Assembly: GCF_001968835.1 (NCBI RefSeq)
Contig: NZ_MRDE01000006.1
Coordinates: forward strand, 1 to 64,000
Reading direction: 5' to 3'
DNA: 64,000 nucleotides
Origin: Tersicoccus phoenicis
GTDB lineage: Bacteria > Actinomycetota > Actinomycetes > Actinomycetales > Micrococcaceae
Shown: positions 25,433-35,149 of the stretch, piece after piece
How positions within the stretch are numbered: position 1 is the stretch's first letter
How the letters are laid out: the number at the start of each line of letters is the position of its first letter
Made by a program: the position numbers and the translations under genes
The notes under the pieces: generated by a model
Databases searched by the model: none
Told to the model about the DNA's origin: nothing
Seen by the model: only the letters and a program-made list of their open reading frames with translations

Positions 25433-27738
25433 TCAGAACGGGCTGCGGAGCGACGCCGTGATCGTTGGTCCGGTCGAGATGCTGATCGTGCCCTCGGGCG
25501 CCGGGTCGGTCGAGGGTCTCGCGGTGGGCGAGTCCGACGCCGACGCCGGCTTCCACGGGGGCAGTTCGCCCTCGACGCTGGCGCCGTCGCGCGGATCGGT
25601 CAGTTTCCAGGCGATGGCCGGAACCGCCGGACCGGGCGACGGCAAGGAAGCGCGCACCGCCACGATCTTGATCGACTTCGTGCTCTGGCCCGCGGGGAGG
25701 TCGACGCGCAGGGAAACCACCACGGGGCGCGCGCCCCGAGTGGGCGTGCCCAGCAGGGTTGTCATGCCGTCGGTGGTCGGCGAGTCGCTCTCGGTGGGGA
25801 TCGTCCCCGTCGGATCGTCCACCGGCATCGTGGTCGGGGCCGCCGCGTCCGGCATCGTGGTCGGGGCCGCCGCGTCCGACGACGTGGTCGGGGCCGCCGC
25901 GTCCGATGGTGCTGCCGTACTGCTCCCTGACGTCGGTGCCGGGCTTGCCGGTCGAAGGATCCCCTGCCAGCCGCCCTCCACCTCCAGCCGCAGGGTCAGT
26001 CGACGATCCATGTCCGCCACCGGGGCGGTGACCGTGACCCGGCCCGTGTACACCGCGACGGGTCCCGGCTGCCAGAACTGACCGTTGACGCCGATCTCGA
26101 CGGTCAGCCCCAGGACGGGACCAGTGGGGGACGGATTGTCGGTCGGGGTTCCAGACGGCGAGGGGGTGGACGAGGTCGGGGTCGCACCCGGCCCCGACGT
26201 GGTGGGCACTGCGGTGGGTGACGATGTCCCGCCCCCGGTCGGATTCGGCGCGGGTGGATTCGGGCCCGGCGGGTTCGGTGCGGGCGGCGGTAGCACGGCA
26301 CCGCCCGTCGGACCTCCGGGCGCGGGAGGAACACCCGGCGGCTGGGCGGTGGCCGCGCCGGGGCCGCCCCCGCCCGGCAGCAACGATCCCGGCCCGGGCG
26401 GCAGCGGATCCGTGGCACCGGCCACCGCGCCGATACCGCCGCCCCCGGCGGCTCCGAGACCCGGACCGAGGAAGGTGGAGATGTCCGCCGCGGACCCCGG
26501 GAAGCCGGGAACACCGCCGGCCTGCGGCAGCTGACCCGGGTTCCCGAGCGCCTGACCGCCCGGGTTCCCGGGGGCCCAGACACCGCCCCCGGGAACGGAT
26601 CCGCCAGCACCGAACGCGTTCGGAGTGGCGCCCACCCCGGATCCGCCCGGGCCGACTCCGCTCGCCCCACTGGGACCCCCGGCCAGGTAGTTCGGCGCGC
26701 CGGTACTCGTGGTACCGCCCGGAAGCTGGCCGGCTCCGGTCGTGAGCGGATTCTGCACGGCACCCGCTAGGGTCTGGGCCGGTGCCGGATCGGCGGTCAC
26801 CAGTCGGGCGGTGCCGATGCCGACCGCCACTCCGATGACGACCACGGCCGACGTCACGGCCGCCGCACCGGAGGTCCCGCCGTGCCCCGCCGCCACGCCC
26901 CACCCCGCTGCCCGCGCCGAGGGCGGCGCCGAGGCGCCGAGGCCGAGCGCCGCCAGCAGACCGCCTGCCATCGGCGCCGTGGCAGCCAGTGGCAGGTACG
27001 CGGCACGCAGTCCGCGATTGACGTCACGCAGGTGCAGCACCGCCGCTGAGCAGGTCAGGCAGTTCTCGACGTGGAACCGCGTGCGGGCCAGCTCCGCTCC
27101 GCGCAGCCGGCCCGCCGCATAGGCCGCCAGGGACGGACCGGTGAGGCGGCACTCTCCGTCCTGGACGGCGCGGACATGGCACTGCAGGTACGCCTGAGCG
27201 AGCCGTTCGCGCGCACGCTTCAGGGCCGCCGAGGCGGCGTTGGGACTCAGCCCGAGCAGCCGGCCGAAGGCCGCAGGTTTGAGGTCCTCGACAGCGGCGT
27301 ACCACAGGACGGCACGCGTCCGTTCGGGCAGCGTCAGGAAGGCTCGCCGGATGGTCTCCGCATCGAAACTCTTCAGTATCGGGTCCTCGAAGGTCTGCGG
27401 CACCTCGGCGAGCTCGATCGCCTCCGTGCTGTACTGACCGCGGTGGCGCGCGCCGCGCGACCGGCCTCGTGGGTGACGACGGTCAAGAGGTAGGCGCGAA
27501 CGTTCTCTCGCGGACCCGCGCCACGCCGGACGGCGGCCAGTAGGTTGGCGAAGGACTCGGCGACGAGATCGTCCGCCTGCGCAGCCCCGTTCGCGCACCG
27601 GCGCGCGACTCTCCACGCGGCACCTCGGTGTCGCTCGTACAGGATTCCGAACGCACGCCGATCGCCGGCGCGTACCGCGTCGATGAGTTCCCGGTCGCTC
27701 GCGTCATCGTCCGCGACCGGCATCGCAGATGCGTTCAC
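25433..27738 (-). pseudogene. ECF sigma factor fused to zinc-type anti-sigma and membrane/extracellular tail; one frameshift
   Basis: Two overlapping frames make one gene. From the GTG at 27738 the product has sigma region 2 (DRELIDAVRAGDRRAFGILY, then QADDLVAESFANLLAAVRRG). At about 27445-27459, in a GCGC-rich tract, one base is missing and the reading resumes as QTFEDPILKSFDAETIRRAF with sigma region 4 (PERTRAVLWYAAVEDLKPAA, LLGLSPNAASAALKRARERL). Next come HVENCLTC, an HxxxCxxC zinc site as in anti-sigma factors, a hydrophobic segment (AAVTSAVVVIGVAVGIG) and about 450 Gly/Pro/Thr-rich residues ending in a beta-rich domain. Actinobacterial ECF groups with fused zinc and membrane domains are known. 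The frameshift could be real or a sequencing error. Confidence 0.82.
25824..25904 (-). repeat. Three tandem 27-bp units inside the sigma-factor tail
   Basis: Units at 25824-25850, 25851-25877 and 25878-25904 are identical except for a few bases at the start of the third. They encode nine-residue repeats of the form DAAAPTTMP/DAAAPTTSS, a Thr/Pro linker that would lie outside the membrane. Copy number may vary between strains. Confidence 0.85.
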
Positions 27739-28086
27739 TGCCTACCGCCCGTGCTTCGCAGGCCCCCACCGCCATGGTAGCGCCGGCGGCCGACCGGCAG
27801 AATGGTGAAGTGCCGGTGCCCGCCTCTCCCCCGAGCGCGGGCACCGGCGCCCCGTCAGTGCGTTCACCGCACTGGTCATACCGCCTCACCCCCGCGTGAC
27901 GGCACCCGGCCCCCTCCGACGACGAGCCGCAGGCCCTGCACTGCACTCACGTTCTCGTCGTTACTCACGTTCTCGTCGTTGCTCCCATCAAGAGTCGGAA
28001 GCGGCCGAGGCATGACGCGGCGATATCGAACTGTTATACGGCTGGTCTGCTTCCGGGCGGGCGAGGGCGATCGTAGGGTGGGACTT
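27739..28086. repeat. Divergent intergenic region with hairpin and tandem repeat
   Basis: Between the sigma-factor and DUF6882-like genes are a 12-bp perfect hairpin (27813-27824 with 27838-27849) and two perfect adjacent 18-bp copies of ACTCACGTTCTCGTCGTT (27945-27962, 27963-27980). Neither is explained by a gene. Tandem ACTCACGTTCTCG units upstream of a promoter may be regulator sites; the hairpin lies where a transcription attenuator would be for a longer sigma-factor leader. Confidence 0.6.
28074..28079 (+). promoter_or_regulatory. -10 hexamer of the DUF6882-like gene
   Basis: TAGGGT ends seven bases before the ATG, with no Shine-Dalgarno sequence, consistent with leaderless transcription. 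Confidence 0.4.
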
Positions 28087-29208
28087 ATGGCCACCGCTCT
28101 GCAGACGCTCGTCGACCGTGGACTGTTCCTCTCCGTCGAGCATCAGCGCGCATTCGAGGAGTATCTGGTTCCCGACGCCGCCCGGGTCGACTTCGCCGGC
28201 CCACGGATCTCCCTCCCCGGCGTCGACGCTCCCGCGACCCCGTACCTGCTCGGCAGTTCCTCTCCTCGCCGCGGCACCTGGATCTGGTCGTGGCAGGAGC
28301 CCGAGCACTTCCTTCCGGCCGTGCTCGCCGCCGCCGAGTCGACCCGACGCTACGGCGTCGAGCACGACATCCCGGAACTCGCCGACGACGAGACCCCGTT
28401 GGTTGTCGGCCTGGATGAGCGGCTGGTGATCGCCGCCAAGGCCGTCACCGGTGTCCACGCCCACTACACCGCCGGGGCCGGCGCGGGCGCCCGCGTGTGG
28501 ATGCTGGTCCGGTCCGACGCGCTCACCCTGCAGCCGCCGACGGTCCTCGCCGTCGGTCGCACCATCGCCGAGGGCCTGCACACGGGGCTCGCCGCGGATC
28601 ACCGTGTCGCCGTGGAGGGATATGCGCGGCGGCGGGGGCTGCATCTGAGTGTCGACGCCGACGGTCGGGTCGTGCTCAGCGCGGACGACGGCGGGGTCGA
28701 GTTGACGTTCGACGGGTCGACGATCAGCGGGATCGACGTCGTCGAGAGTCGTCGGCCGGCCGGTTACGCCCCGGAGCCGGTACCGGTGACGCTGATCGAA
28801 CCGCGGCCCGTCGGTGAGGTGCCTGTCGGTGATATTCCTGTCGGTGAGACTCCCGACGGTGCGGTGCCCGTCCGGGAGCGGGCCGCGGGGGAGGAAGCCG
28901 ACCGCGGACCGTCGCAGCCCTATCCGACACGCACCGAGCGGGCACCGGTCGGGTGGGTGCCCGAACGCGCGGTGCGTGACGAGGCACGGCCGCCGGCCGC
29001 GCCCGTGCGGCAGGAGGAGCCGGTCGAGCCCGTTCGCGAGCCGGCCCCGCGGCCGACCGAGCCGACACCCGAGAATGAGCCCGAAACCCCGCGCGACGAG
29101 CAGCTCGAGCCGGCGCCCGAGGCCGCCCCACAGCCGGCCGAGGAGGAATCGGCGGAGGAAGCCGAGCCACGGCGGCGTGGGCTGTTCGGCCGTTTGTTCG
29201 GTCGCTGA
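28087..29208 (+). CDS. DUF6882-like protein with long disordered acidic tail
   Basis: The first 220 residues form a compact domain (LQTLVDRGLFLSVEHQRAFE, RGTWIWSWQEPEHFLPAVLA, VHAHYTAGAGAGARVWMLVR) that resembles the uncharacterised DUF6882 family; I cannot assign a function. The remaining 150 residues are Pro/Glu/Arg-rich, start with repeated PVGE/PVGD units and end in the basic hydrophobic RRRGLFGRLFGR, which could be a membrane- or partner-binding helix. There is no signal peptide. It is 373 residues and is transcribed away from the sigma/anti-sigma fusion gene; a shared promoter region hints at co-regulation only. Confidence 0.7.
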   Translation: MATALQTLVDRGLFLSVEHQRAFEEYLVPDAARVDFAGPRISLPGVDAPATPYLLGSSSPRRGTWIWSWQEPEHFLPAVLAAAESTRRYGVEHDIPELADDETPLVVGLDERLVIAAKAVTGVHAHYTAGAGAGARVWMLVRSDALTLQPPTVLAVGRTIAEGLHTGLAADHRVAVEGYARRRGLHLSVDADGRVVLSADDGGVELTFDGSTISGIDVVESRRPAGYAPEPVPVTLIEPRPVGEVPVGDIPVGETPDGAVPVRERAAGEEADRGPSQPYPTRTERAPVGWVPERAVRDEARPPAAPVRQEEPVEPVREPAPRPTEPTPENEPETPRDEQLEPAPEAAPQPAEEESAEEAEPRRRGLFGRLFGR

Positions 29209-29267
29209 GACGCCGGCGCGCCGTCGGGGCGGAATAGTCCGCGGTGCGCGGGACTTGGAGAACGGAT

Positions 29268-30275
29268 GTGACCACCACGCGCAGCGCCACGACGCCACCC
29301 GGTTCCTCCATCGAGGTGAGGCGGGAGCCCGGAGGACGGCTGGGACGTACCGGTGTCGGGCTGCTCAACGGAGTCGCCGCCTACGGTCTGTGGGGTCTGC
29401 TCCCGTTGTACTTCGCGCTGCTGGGCGCGGCGGGACCGGTCGAGATCGTCGCGAACCGGGTGGCCTGGTCCGTGTTGTTCTGTGCCCTGCTGCTCACGGT
29501 GATGCGCGGCTGGTCCGCCCTGTGGGCCGCTCTGACCGATCGGCGGATCGTCGGCACCCTCACGGTGGCCGCCCTGCTCATTGCGGTGAACTGGCTCGCG
29601 TTCGCGTATGCCGTCACCACGCGGCAGGCCATCGAGGGCGCCCTGGGCTATTTCATCAACCCGCTCGTGTCCGTGGTGCTCGGGGTGCTGGTGCTGCACG
29701 AGTCGCTCCGTCGTACCCAGTGGGTGGCCGTCGGTGTCGGTGCGCTCGCCGTCGTCGTGCTCACCATCGCCTACGGCAGACTGCCGTGGATCGCTCTGGT
29801 GCTCGCCGGATCGTTCGGGTTCTACGGCCTGGTCAAGAACCGCGTCGGGGGCCGCGTCGACGCCCTCACCAGTCTGACCGTCGAGACCGTGGTGCTGCTT
29901 CCGCTCGGGCTGGCCGTCATGGTGTGGCTCACGCTCGCCGGTCAGGCCACCCTGACCGCGGACGGTCCCGCCCATTTCTGGCTGATGGCCGCCAGCGGTG
30001 TCATCACGGCGCTGCCGCTGCTGTGCTTCGGTGGGGCGGCCCGGCGGCTTCCGCTGTCCACGGTCGGGCTGCTCCAGTACCTCGCCCCGGTACTCCAGTT
30101 CATCCTCGCGGTACTCGTCCTGCGCGAACAGATGCCGGTCGATCGGTGGGTCGGTTTCTCCCTGGTCTGGGTCGCTCTGCTGCTGCTCATCGTCGACGCC
30201 GCACGGCAGATCCGGCGGCGGCGATCACGACCGCGGCCGACCATCGAGGCGGGGCCCCGCGTCGTCACCTCCTGA
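29268..30275 (+). CDS. rarD: RarD/EamA-family transporter
   Basis: This is a ten-helix drug/metabolite transporter. The RarD signature is clear: GVAAYGLWGLLPLYFALL in helix 1, EIVANRVAWSVLFCALLL, NWLAFAYAVTTRQAIEGALG (the conserved NW...A..LGYF segment), YFINPLVSVVLGVLVLHE and YLAPVLQFILAVLVLREQMP. RarD proteins were linked to chloramphenicol sensitivity in one species, but the substrate is not known. The 335-residue model starts at GTG 29268 because GGAG lies seven bases upstream; the first 25 residues are non-conserved. A terminator separates it from the convergent PTS gene. Confidence 0.91.
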   Translation: MTTTRSATTPPGSSIEVRREPGGRLGRTGVGLLNGVAAYGLWGLLPLYFALLGAAGPVEIVANRVAWSVLFCALLLTVMRGWSALWAALTDRRIVGTLTVAALLIAVNWLAFAYAVTTRQAIEGALGYFINPLVSVVLGVLVLHESLRRTQWVAVGVGALAVVVLTIAYGRLPWIALVLAGSFGFYGLVKNRVGGRVDALTSLTVETVVLLPLGLAVMVWLTLAGQATLTADGPAHFWLMAASGVITALPLLCFGGAARRLPLSTVGLLQYLAPVLQFILAVLVLREQMPVDRWVGFSLVWVALLLLIVDAARQIRRRRSRPRPTIEAGPRVVTS

Positions 30276-30279
30276 CGAC

Positions 30280-30315
30280 GCCGGCTCGACCCGGCCCCGC
30301 AGAGACCGAGCCGGC
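30280..30315. terminator. Bidirectional terminator, rarD / PTS IIC
   Basis: A 9-bp stem (GCCGGCTCG at 30280-30288 with 30307-30315) lies between two convergent stops. Confidence 0.6.
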
Positions 30316-30323
30316 AGCGACGC

Positions 30324-31676
<1,353 letters not shown>

Positions 31677-31839
31677 GGGTCCTCGTTTCCTCTCGCTCCC
31701 GGTCGCCGGGTGCCGGTGACCAGCTGACGATCGGCCACGCGGTGCGCGCATGACCCAGGTCACCCTGAACGCTCGTAGTATTGATCCCGGTTGTCAACGA
31801 GGCACGCTGGCGCAGGCCGGCTTGATGAAGGAGCCAGAC

Positions 31840-32070
31840 ATGGCGAAGGCGGACGACATCGTGGCGGCGCTCGGCGGAGCCGGGAACATCGTCGAGGTGG
31901 AGGGATGCATCACGCGGTTGCGGACCGAGGTGTCGGACGCTTCCGTGGTGGACGAGGCGGCGCTGCGGGCCGCCGGAGCACACGGCGTCGTGGTCTCCGG
32001 GCGCGCCGTCCAGGTCGTCGTGGGACCCGAGGCGGACACGCTGGCCGAGGATATCCAGGACCTGCTGTGA
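31840..32070 (+). CDS. PTS glucose-family IIB component
   Basis: This 76-residue cytosolic phosphocarrier has the phosphorylated Cys at residue 23 in IVEVEGCITRLRTEV, the invariant CxTRLR motif of the glucose-family IIB fold, followed by DEAALRAAGAHGVVVSGRAV. Normally this domain is fused to IIC; here it is free-standing. AAGGAG lies six bases upstream of the ATG. It overlaps the IIA gene by four bases and is divergent from IIC, with 163 bases between them that must hold both promoters. Confidence 0.94.
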   Translation: MAKADDIVAALGGAGNIVEVEGCITRLRTEVSDASVVDEAALRAAGAHGVVVSGRAVQVVVGPEADTLAEDIQDLL

Positions 32071-32522
32071 GCATTCCGGTGGGCGCCCCGGTCGCCGGCA
32101 CGGTGACGACGCTCGCCGAGGTGCCGGACGAGGTGTTCGCCGCCCAGCTGGTGGGACCGGGCGTCTCCGTCTCCCCGGCGGCCGCGGGCACGGTCCGGGT
32201 CGTCGCTCCGGTCGCCGGGACCGTCGTCAAGCTGCACCCGCACGCGTTCGTCACCACCGTGCCCGACGGGCCGAGCGTGCTGGTGCACGTGGGCATCGAC
32301 ACGGTCGAACTGAAGGGCCGGCACTTCACGCTGCACATCGAGCAGGGCGAACAGGTGGCCGCGGGCGACGCCGTGGTGACCGTCGACCTGGCCGCCGTGC
32401 AGGACGCCGGCTACAGCGCGGCCTGCCCCGTCGTCGTGCTGGGCGCGACCCCCGACAGCGTGATCAGCGACGTCGTCGGGCGCACGGTGGAGGCCGGGGA
32501 CCGGCTCTACGACCTGCCCTGA
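32067..32522 (+). CDS. crr: PTS glucose-family IIA component (Crr-like)
   Basis: This 151-residue IIA(Glc) protein receives phosphate from HPr and gives it to IIB. Conserved blocks are APVAGTVVKLHPHAF and VLVHVGIDTVELKGRHF, with the active His near residue 74 and a second His in the HPHAF segment. The GTG start overlaps the IIB stop (GTGA), so IIB and IIA are made in fixed ratio. It may also have signalling roles as Crr does in other bacteria. Its 3' end overlaps the convergent universal stress protein gene by 16 bases. Confidence 0.94.
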   Translation: MSIPVGAPVAGTVTTLAEVPDEVFAAQLVGPGVSVSPAAAGTVRVVAPVAGTVVKLHPHAFVTTVPDGPSVLVHVGIDTVELKGRHFTLHIEQGEQVAAGDAVVTVDLAAVQDAGYSAACPVVVLGATPDSVISDVVGRTVEAGDRLYDLP

Positions 32523-33424
32523 CCGGCGGCACCGGGGCCGTCGGCGTCGCCGGTGCCGCCCCGGTCACCGGCATCCACGCTCGCCGCCGTCGCGCTCTTG
32601 GGCACCACCACCATCGGCACCGGAAGCGTGCGCAGCATCTTCGACGCCGTGCTGCCCATGAACAACCGGTTGCCGTGGGCCAGCCGGCTGGAGCCGACCA
32701 GCACGACGTCCCCGGGCTCCCAGGTCATCCGGTCGATCGCGTTCTCGATCGTCTTGCCCGTGGCGATCGCGGTGTCGACGCGGGCCGTGGTGGGCAGGGT
32801 GCGGGCGGCTTCGTCGAGCATTCGCTGCGTATGCCGGCGGGCCTCCGGCCGGTCCTTGACGTTGCCGAGCGCCAGCAGGGAGATCAGGCGGAGCCGCACC
32901 CGGCGGCGGGCCGCCGCGGCGAGACCGGTGTCCAGCACGGCCTGGGCCCCGGGCCGGGAACCGATCGCGGCGCTGATCCGGGTGATCCGCGGTGCGTCGT
33001 AGCCGCGCGGCGCCAGGGCCACCGGGACGGCGGAACTGTGCAGCAGATGGTTGGCGACGGTGCCGACGCTGAACCGGGACCACAGCCCCGAGCTGGACGC
33101 GCCCACGACGATCAGTTCCGCGTTCAGCTGCTGGGCCGTCGCCATCAAGCCCTCCGCGAAGGAGCTCGCGGCGCGGATGTGTGTGCGGGCCTCCACGTCC
33201 TCGGGCACCAGCGCGCGCGCCCGGTCGAGCAGAGTTCGCGGGGAGGGCCGACCACCCCGGTCGGCGCCCGGGTCCTGCTCGGGGTAGCTGGGGTTGAACG
33301 GCTCGGACCGGCGGCGCACGTGCACGATGTCGAGTGCGGCGGACTGCGCGCGAGCGATCGCCACGGCGAGGGCGAGGGCGTCCCCGCCGGTGTCCGGAGC
33401 GCCGAATCCGACGACGTACCTCAT
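32507..33424 (-). CDS. Universal stress protein, tandem UspA domains
   Basis: The 305-residue cytosolic protein has two UspA folds. The first starts MRYVVGFGAPDTGGDALALA and has the ATP-binding type loop ELIVVGASSSGLWSRFSVGT with VANHLLHSSAVPVALAPRG; the second ends VVLVGSSRLAHGNRLFMGS with MLRTLPVPMVVVPKS. The second loop keeps the G-S-x(n)-G-S pattern. The C-terminal 25 residues are Gly/Asp-rich. Tandem Usps are common in actinobacteria and respond to hypoxia or starvation, but no specific partner is apparent here. GGAG lies a few bases before the ATG. Confidence 0.88.
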   Translation of the reverse strand: MRYVVGFGAPDTGGDALALAVAIARAQSAALDIVHVRRRSEPFNPSYPEQDPGADRGGRPSPRTLLDRARALVPEDVEARTHIRAASSFAEGLMATAQQLNAELIVVGASSSGLWSRFSVGTVANHLLHSSAVPVALAPRGYDAPRITRISAAIGSRPGAQAVLDTGLAAAARRRVRLRLISLLALGNVKDRPEARRHTQRMLDEAARTLPTTARVDTAIATGKTIENAIDRMTWEPGDVVLVGSSRLAHGNRLFMGSTASKMLRTLPVPMVVVPKSATAASVDAGDRGGTGDADGPGAAGQGRS

Positions 33425-33570
33425 GCTTCTCCGTTCCGCCGCGTCCGCGCACGCCCCCGCAGCTACGCGCTGACCCGTGCCGATGTGCGTCACCGGCGTC
33501 CGCGACTGTCGAACTCATTGTCGCAGCAGCCACCGGCGGCCGCGGTCGACCGGAGTCATGAACCCGCCGG

Positions 33571-33593
33571 GAAGCCGGGGCACCACCGGCTTC
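33571..33593 (-). terminator. Candidate terminator after gabT
   Basis: GAAGCCGG at 33571-33578 pairs with CCGGCTTC at 33586-33593, about 30 bases past the gabT stop. The rest of the 200-base gap before usp shows nothing else certain. Confidence 0.5.
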
Positions 33594-33623
33594 GTCGCCC
33601 CCGGGTGCCCGCAACCGGGCCGG

Positions 33624-34985
33624 TCAGGCCGCCAGGACGGCGGCCTCCAGCACGTCCAGCGCGTCCGCGAGCAGTTCGTCGCTGATCACCAGCGGCGGTA
33701 GCAGCCGGATCACGTTGCCGTACGTGCCGCAGGTCAGCAGGATGACGCCCTCGGCGAGGGCGGCCTGCACGATCGACTTGGCGGCTTCCGGGTTCGGCTC
33801 CTTGGTGGTACCGGCGGTGCCGGGCTTGACCAGTTCGATCGCCATCATGGCCCCACGGCCCCGGACGTCGCCGATGATGTCGGTCTTCTCCGCCAGCGCC
33901 CGCAGCCGGGGCGCGATGATGTCCCCGATGTGGCCGGCGCGGGCGGGCAGGTCCTGGTCCTTCATGGTCTGGATCGCCGCGAGGGCGGCGGCGCAGGCCA
34001 CCGGGTTGCCGCCGTAGGTGCCTCCGAGGCCGCCGCCGTGCACGGCGTCCATCAGCTCGGCGCGACCGGTGACCGCGGAGAGCGGCAGTCCCCCGGCGAT
34101 GCCTTTGGCCATGGTGACCAGGTCCGGCACGACGTGCTCGTGCTCGGAGGCGAACCAGGCGCCCGTGCGGCAGAACCCGGACTGCACCTCGTCGGCGATG
34201 AAGACGACGCCGGTCTCCTTCGCCCAGGCGGCGAGGGTCGGCAGGAATCCCTCGGCCGGGACGATGAAGCCGCCCTCGCCCTGCACGGGCTCGATCAGGA
34301 TCGCGGCGACCTGGTCTGCCCCGATCTGCTTCTCGATCATGCCGATGGCGCGCCGGGCGGCCTCCTCACCTGTCATCTTCCCGGCGATGCCGGCTTCCTC
34401 GCGGTACGGGTAGCTCATCGGCACCCGGTAGACCTCCGGGGCGAACGGGCCGAACCCGTGCTTGTAGGGCATGGACTTGGCGGTCAGCGCCATCGTCAGG
34501 TTGGTGCGGCCGTGGTAGGCGTGGTCGAAGACGACGACGGCGTTCCGCCCGGTAGCAAGGCGCGCGACCTTGACCGCGTTCTCCACGGCTTCGGCGCCGG
34601 AGTTGAACAGCACGGTGCGCTTCTCGTGGTCACCCGGGGTGAGCTCGTTCAACTGCTCGGCGACGGCCACGTAGCCCTCGTACGGGGTGACCATGAAGCA
34701 GGTGTGCGTGAAGTGCTCCACGGCGTCCCGCACGGCCGCGACGACCGCCCGGTCGGAAGCGCCGACCGAGGTGACCGCGATGCCGGAGCCGAGGTCGATG
34801 AACTGGTTGCCGTCGACATCGCGGACGATGGCGCCGTCGGCGTCGGCGGCGTAGACGGGCACGCTGGAGGCCACGCCGGCGGCGACGACGGCGGACCGCC
34901 GCCGCGCCAGTTCCTGCGACCGTGGCCCCGGGAACGACCCGGTGATGCGGCGTGCCTGTTCCAGTCGGGTGGCGATGGCGGTCAT
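33624..34985 (-). CDS. gabT: 4-aminobutyrate aminotransferase
   Basis: A PLP-dependent class III aminotransferase that converts GABA and 2-oxoglutarate to succinate semialdehyde and glutamate. The 453-residue protein has FNSGAEAVENAVKVARLATG (PLP phosphate loop), FDHAYHGRTNLTMALTAKSM, IEPVQGEGGFIVP, FIADEVQSGFCRTG (PLP-ring Asp) and TMAKGIAGGLPLSAVTGRAE with the Schiff-base Lys. GAGAGGAT lies before the ATG. A PucR-family activator is divergently encoded 164 bases away and probably controls it. No succinate-semialdehyde dehydrogenase is adjacent. Confidence 0.95.
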   Translation of the reverse strand: MTAIATRLEQARRITGSFPGPRSQELARRRSAVVAAGVASSVPVYAADADGAIVRDVDGNQFIDLGSGIAVTSVGASDRAVVAAVRDAVEHFTHTCFMVTPYEGYVAVAEQLNELTPGDHEKRTVLFNSGAEAVENAVKVARLATGRNAVVVFDHAYHGRTNLTMALTAKSMPYKHGFGPFAPEVYRVPMSYPYREEAGIAGKMTGEEAARRAIGMIEKQIGADQVAAILIEPVQGEGGFIVPAEGFLPTLAAWAKETGVVFIADEVQSGFCRTGAWFASEHEHVVPDLVTMAKGIAGGLPLSAVTGRAELMDAVHGGGLGGTYGGNPVACAAALAAIQTMKDQDLPARAGHIGDIIAPRLRALAEKTDIIGDVRGRGAMMAIELVKPGTAGTTKEPNPEAAKSIVQAALAEGVILLTCGTYGNVIRLLPPLVISDELLADALDVLEAAVLAA

Positions 34986-35137
34986 CGGAGATCCTCTCGA
35001 TCGCGGCACGGCCCCTGCCGTGTCGGTGCCGTCGGTGGCGTTGTCCGCGCTCAGCGTAGCCAGCGTGGGCCAGGTCTCTCCATGGCCAGACGCACAGTCG
35101 GGCAGGGGATCGCTGCGACATCCGACAGGTCCGGCGG

Positions 35138-35143
35138 TAGCGT
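35138..35143 (+). promoter_or_regulatory. -10 hexamer of the leaderless PucR-family gene
   Basis: TAGCGT is followed six bases later by the ATG at 35150; no Shine-Dalgarno sequence is present. Confidence 0.45.
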
Positions 35144-35149
35144 GAACAC

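Noticed and set aside
34986-35149. Operator palindrome GGCCAGG...CATGGCC between gabT and the PucR gene
   Set aside because: The arms are imperfect and short; it could be chance in GC-rich DNA, so I did not list it as a site.
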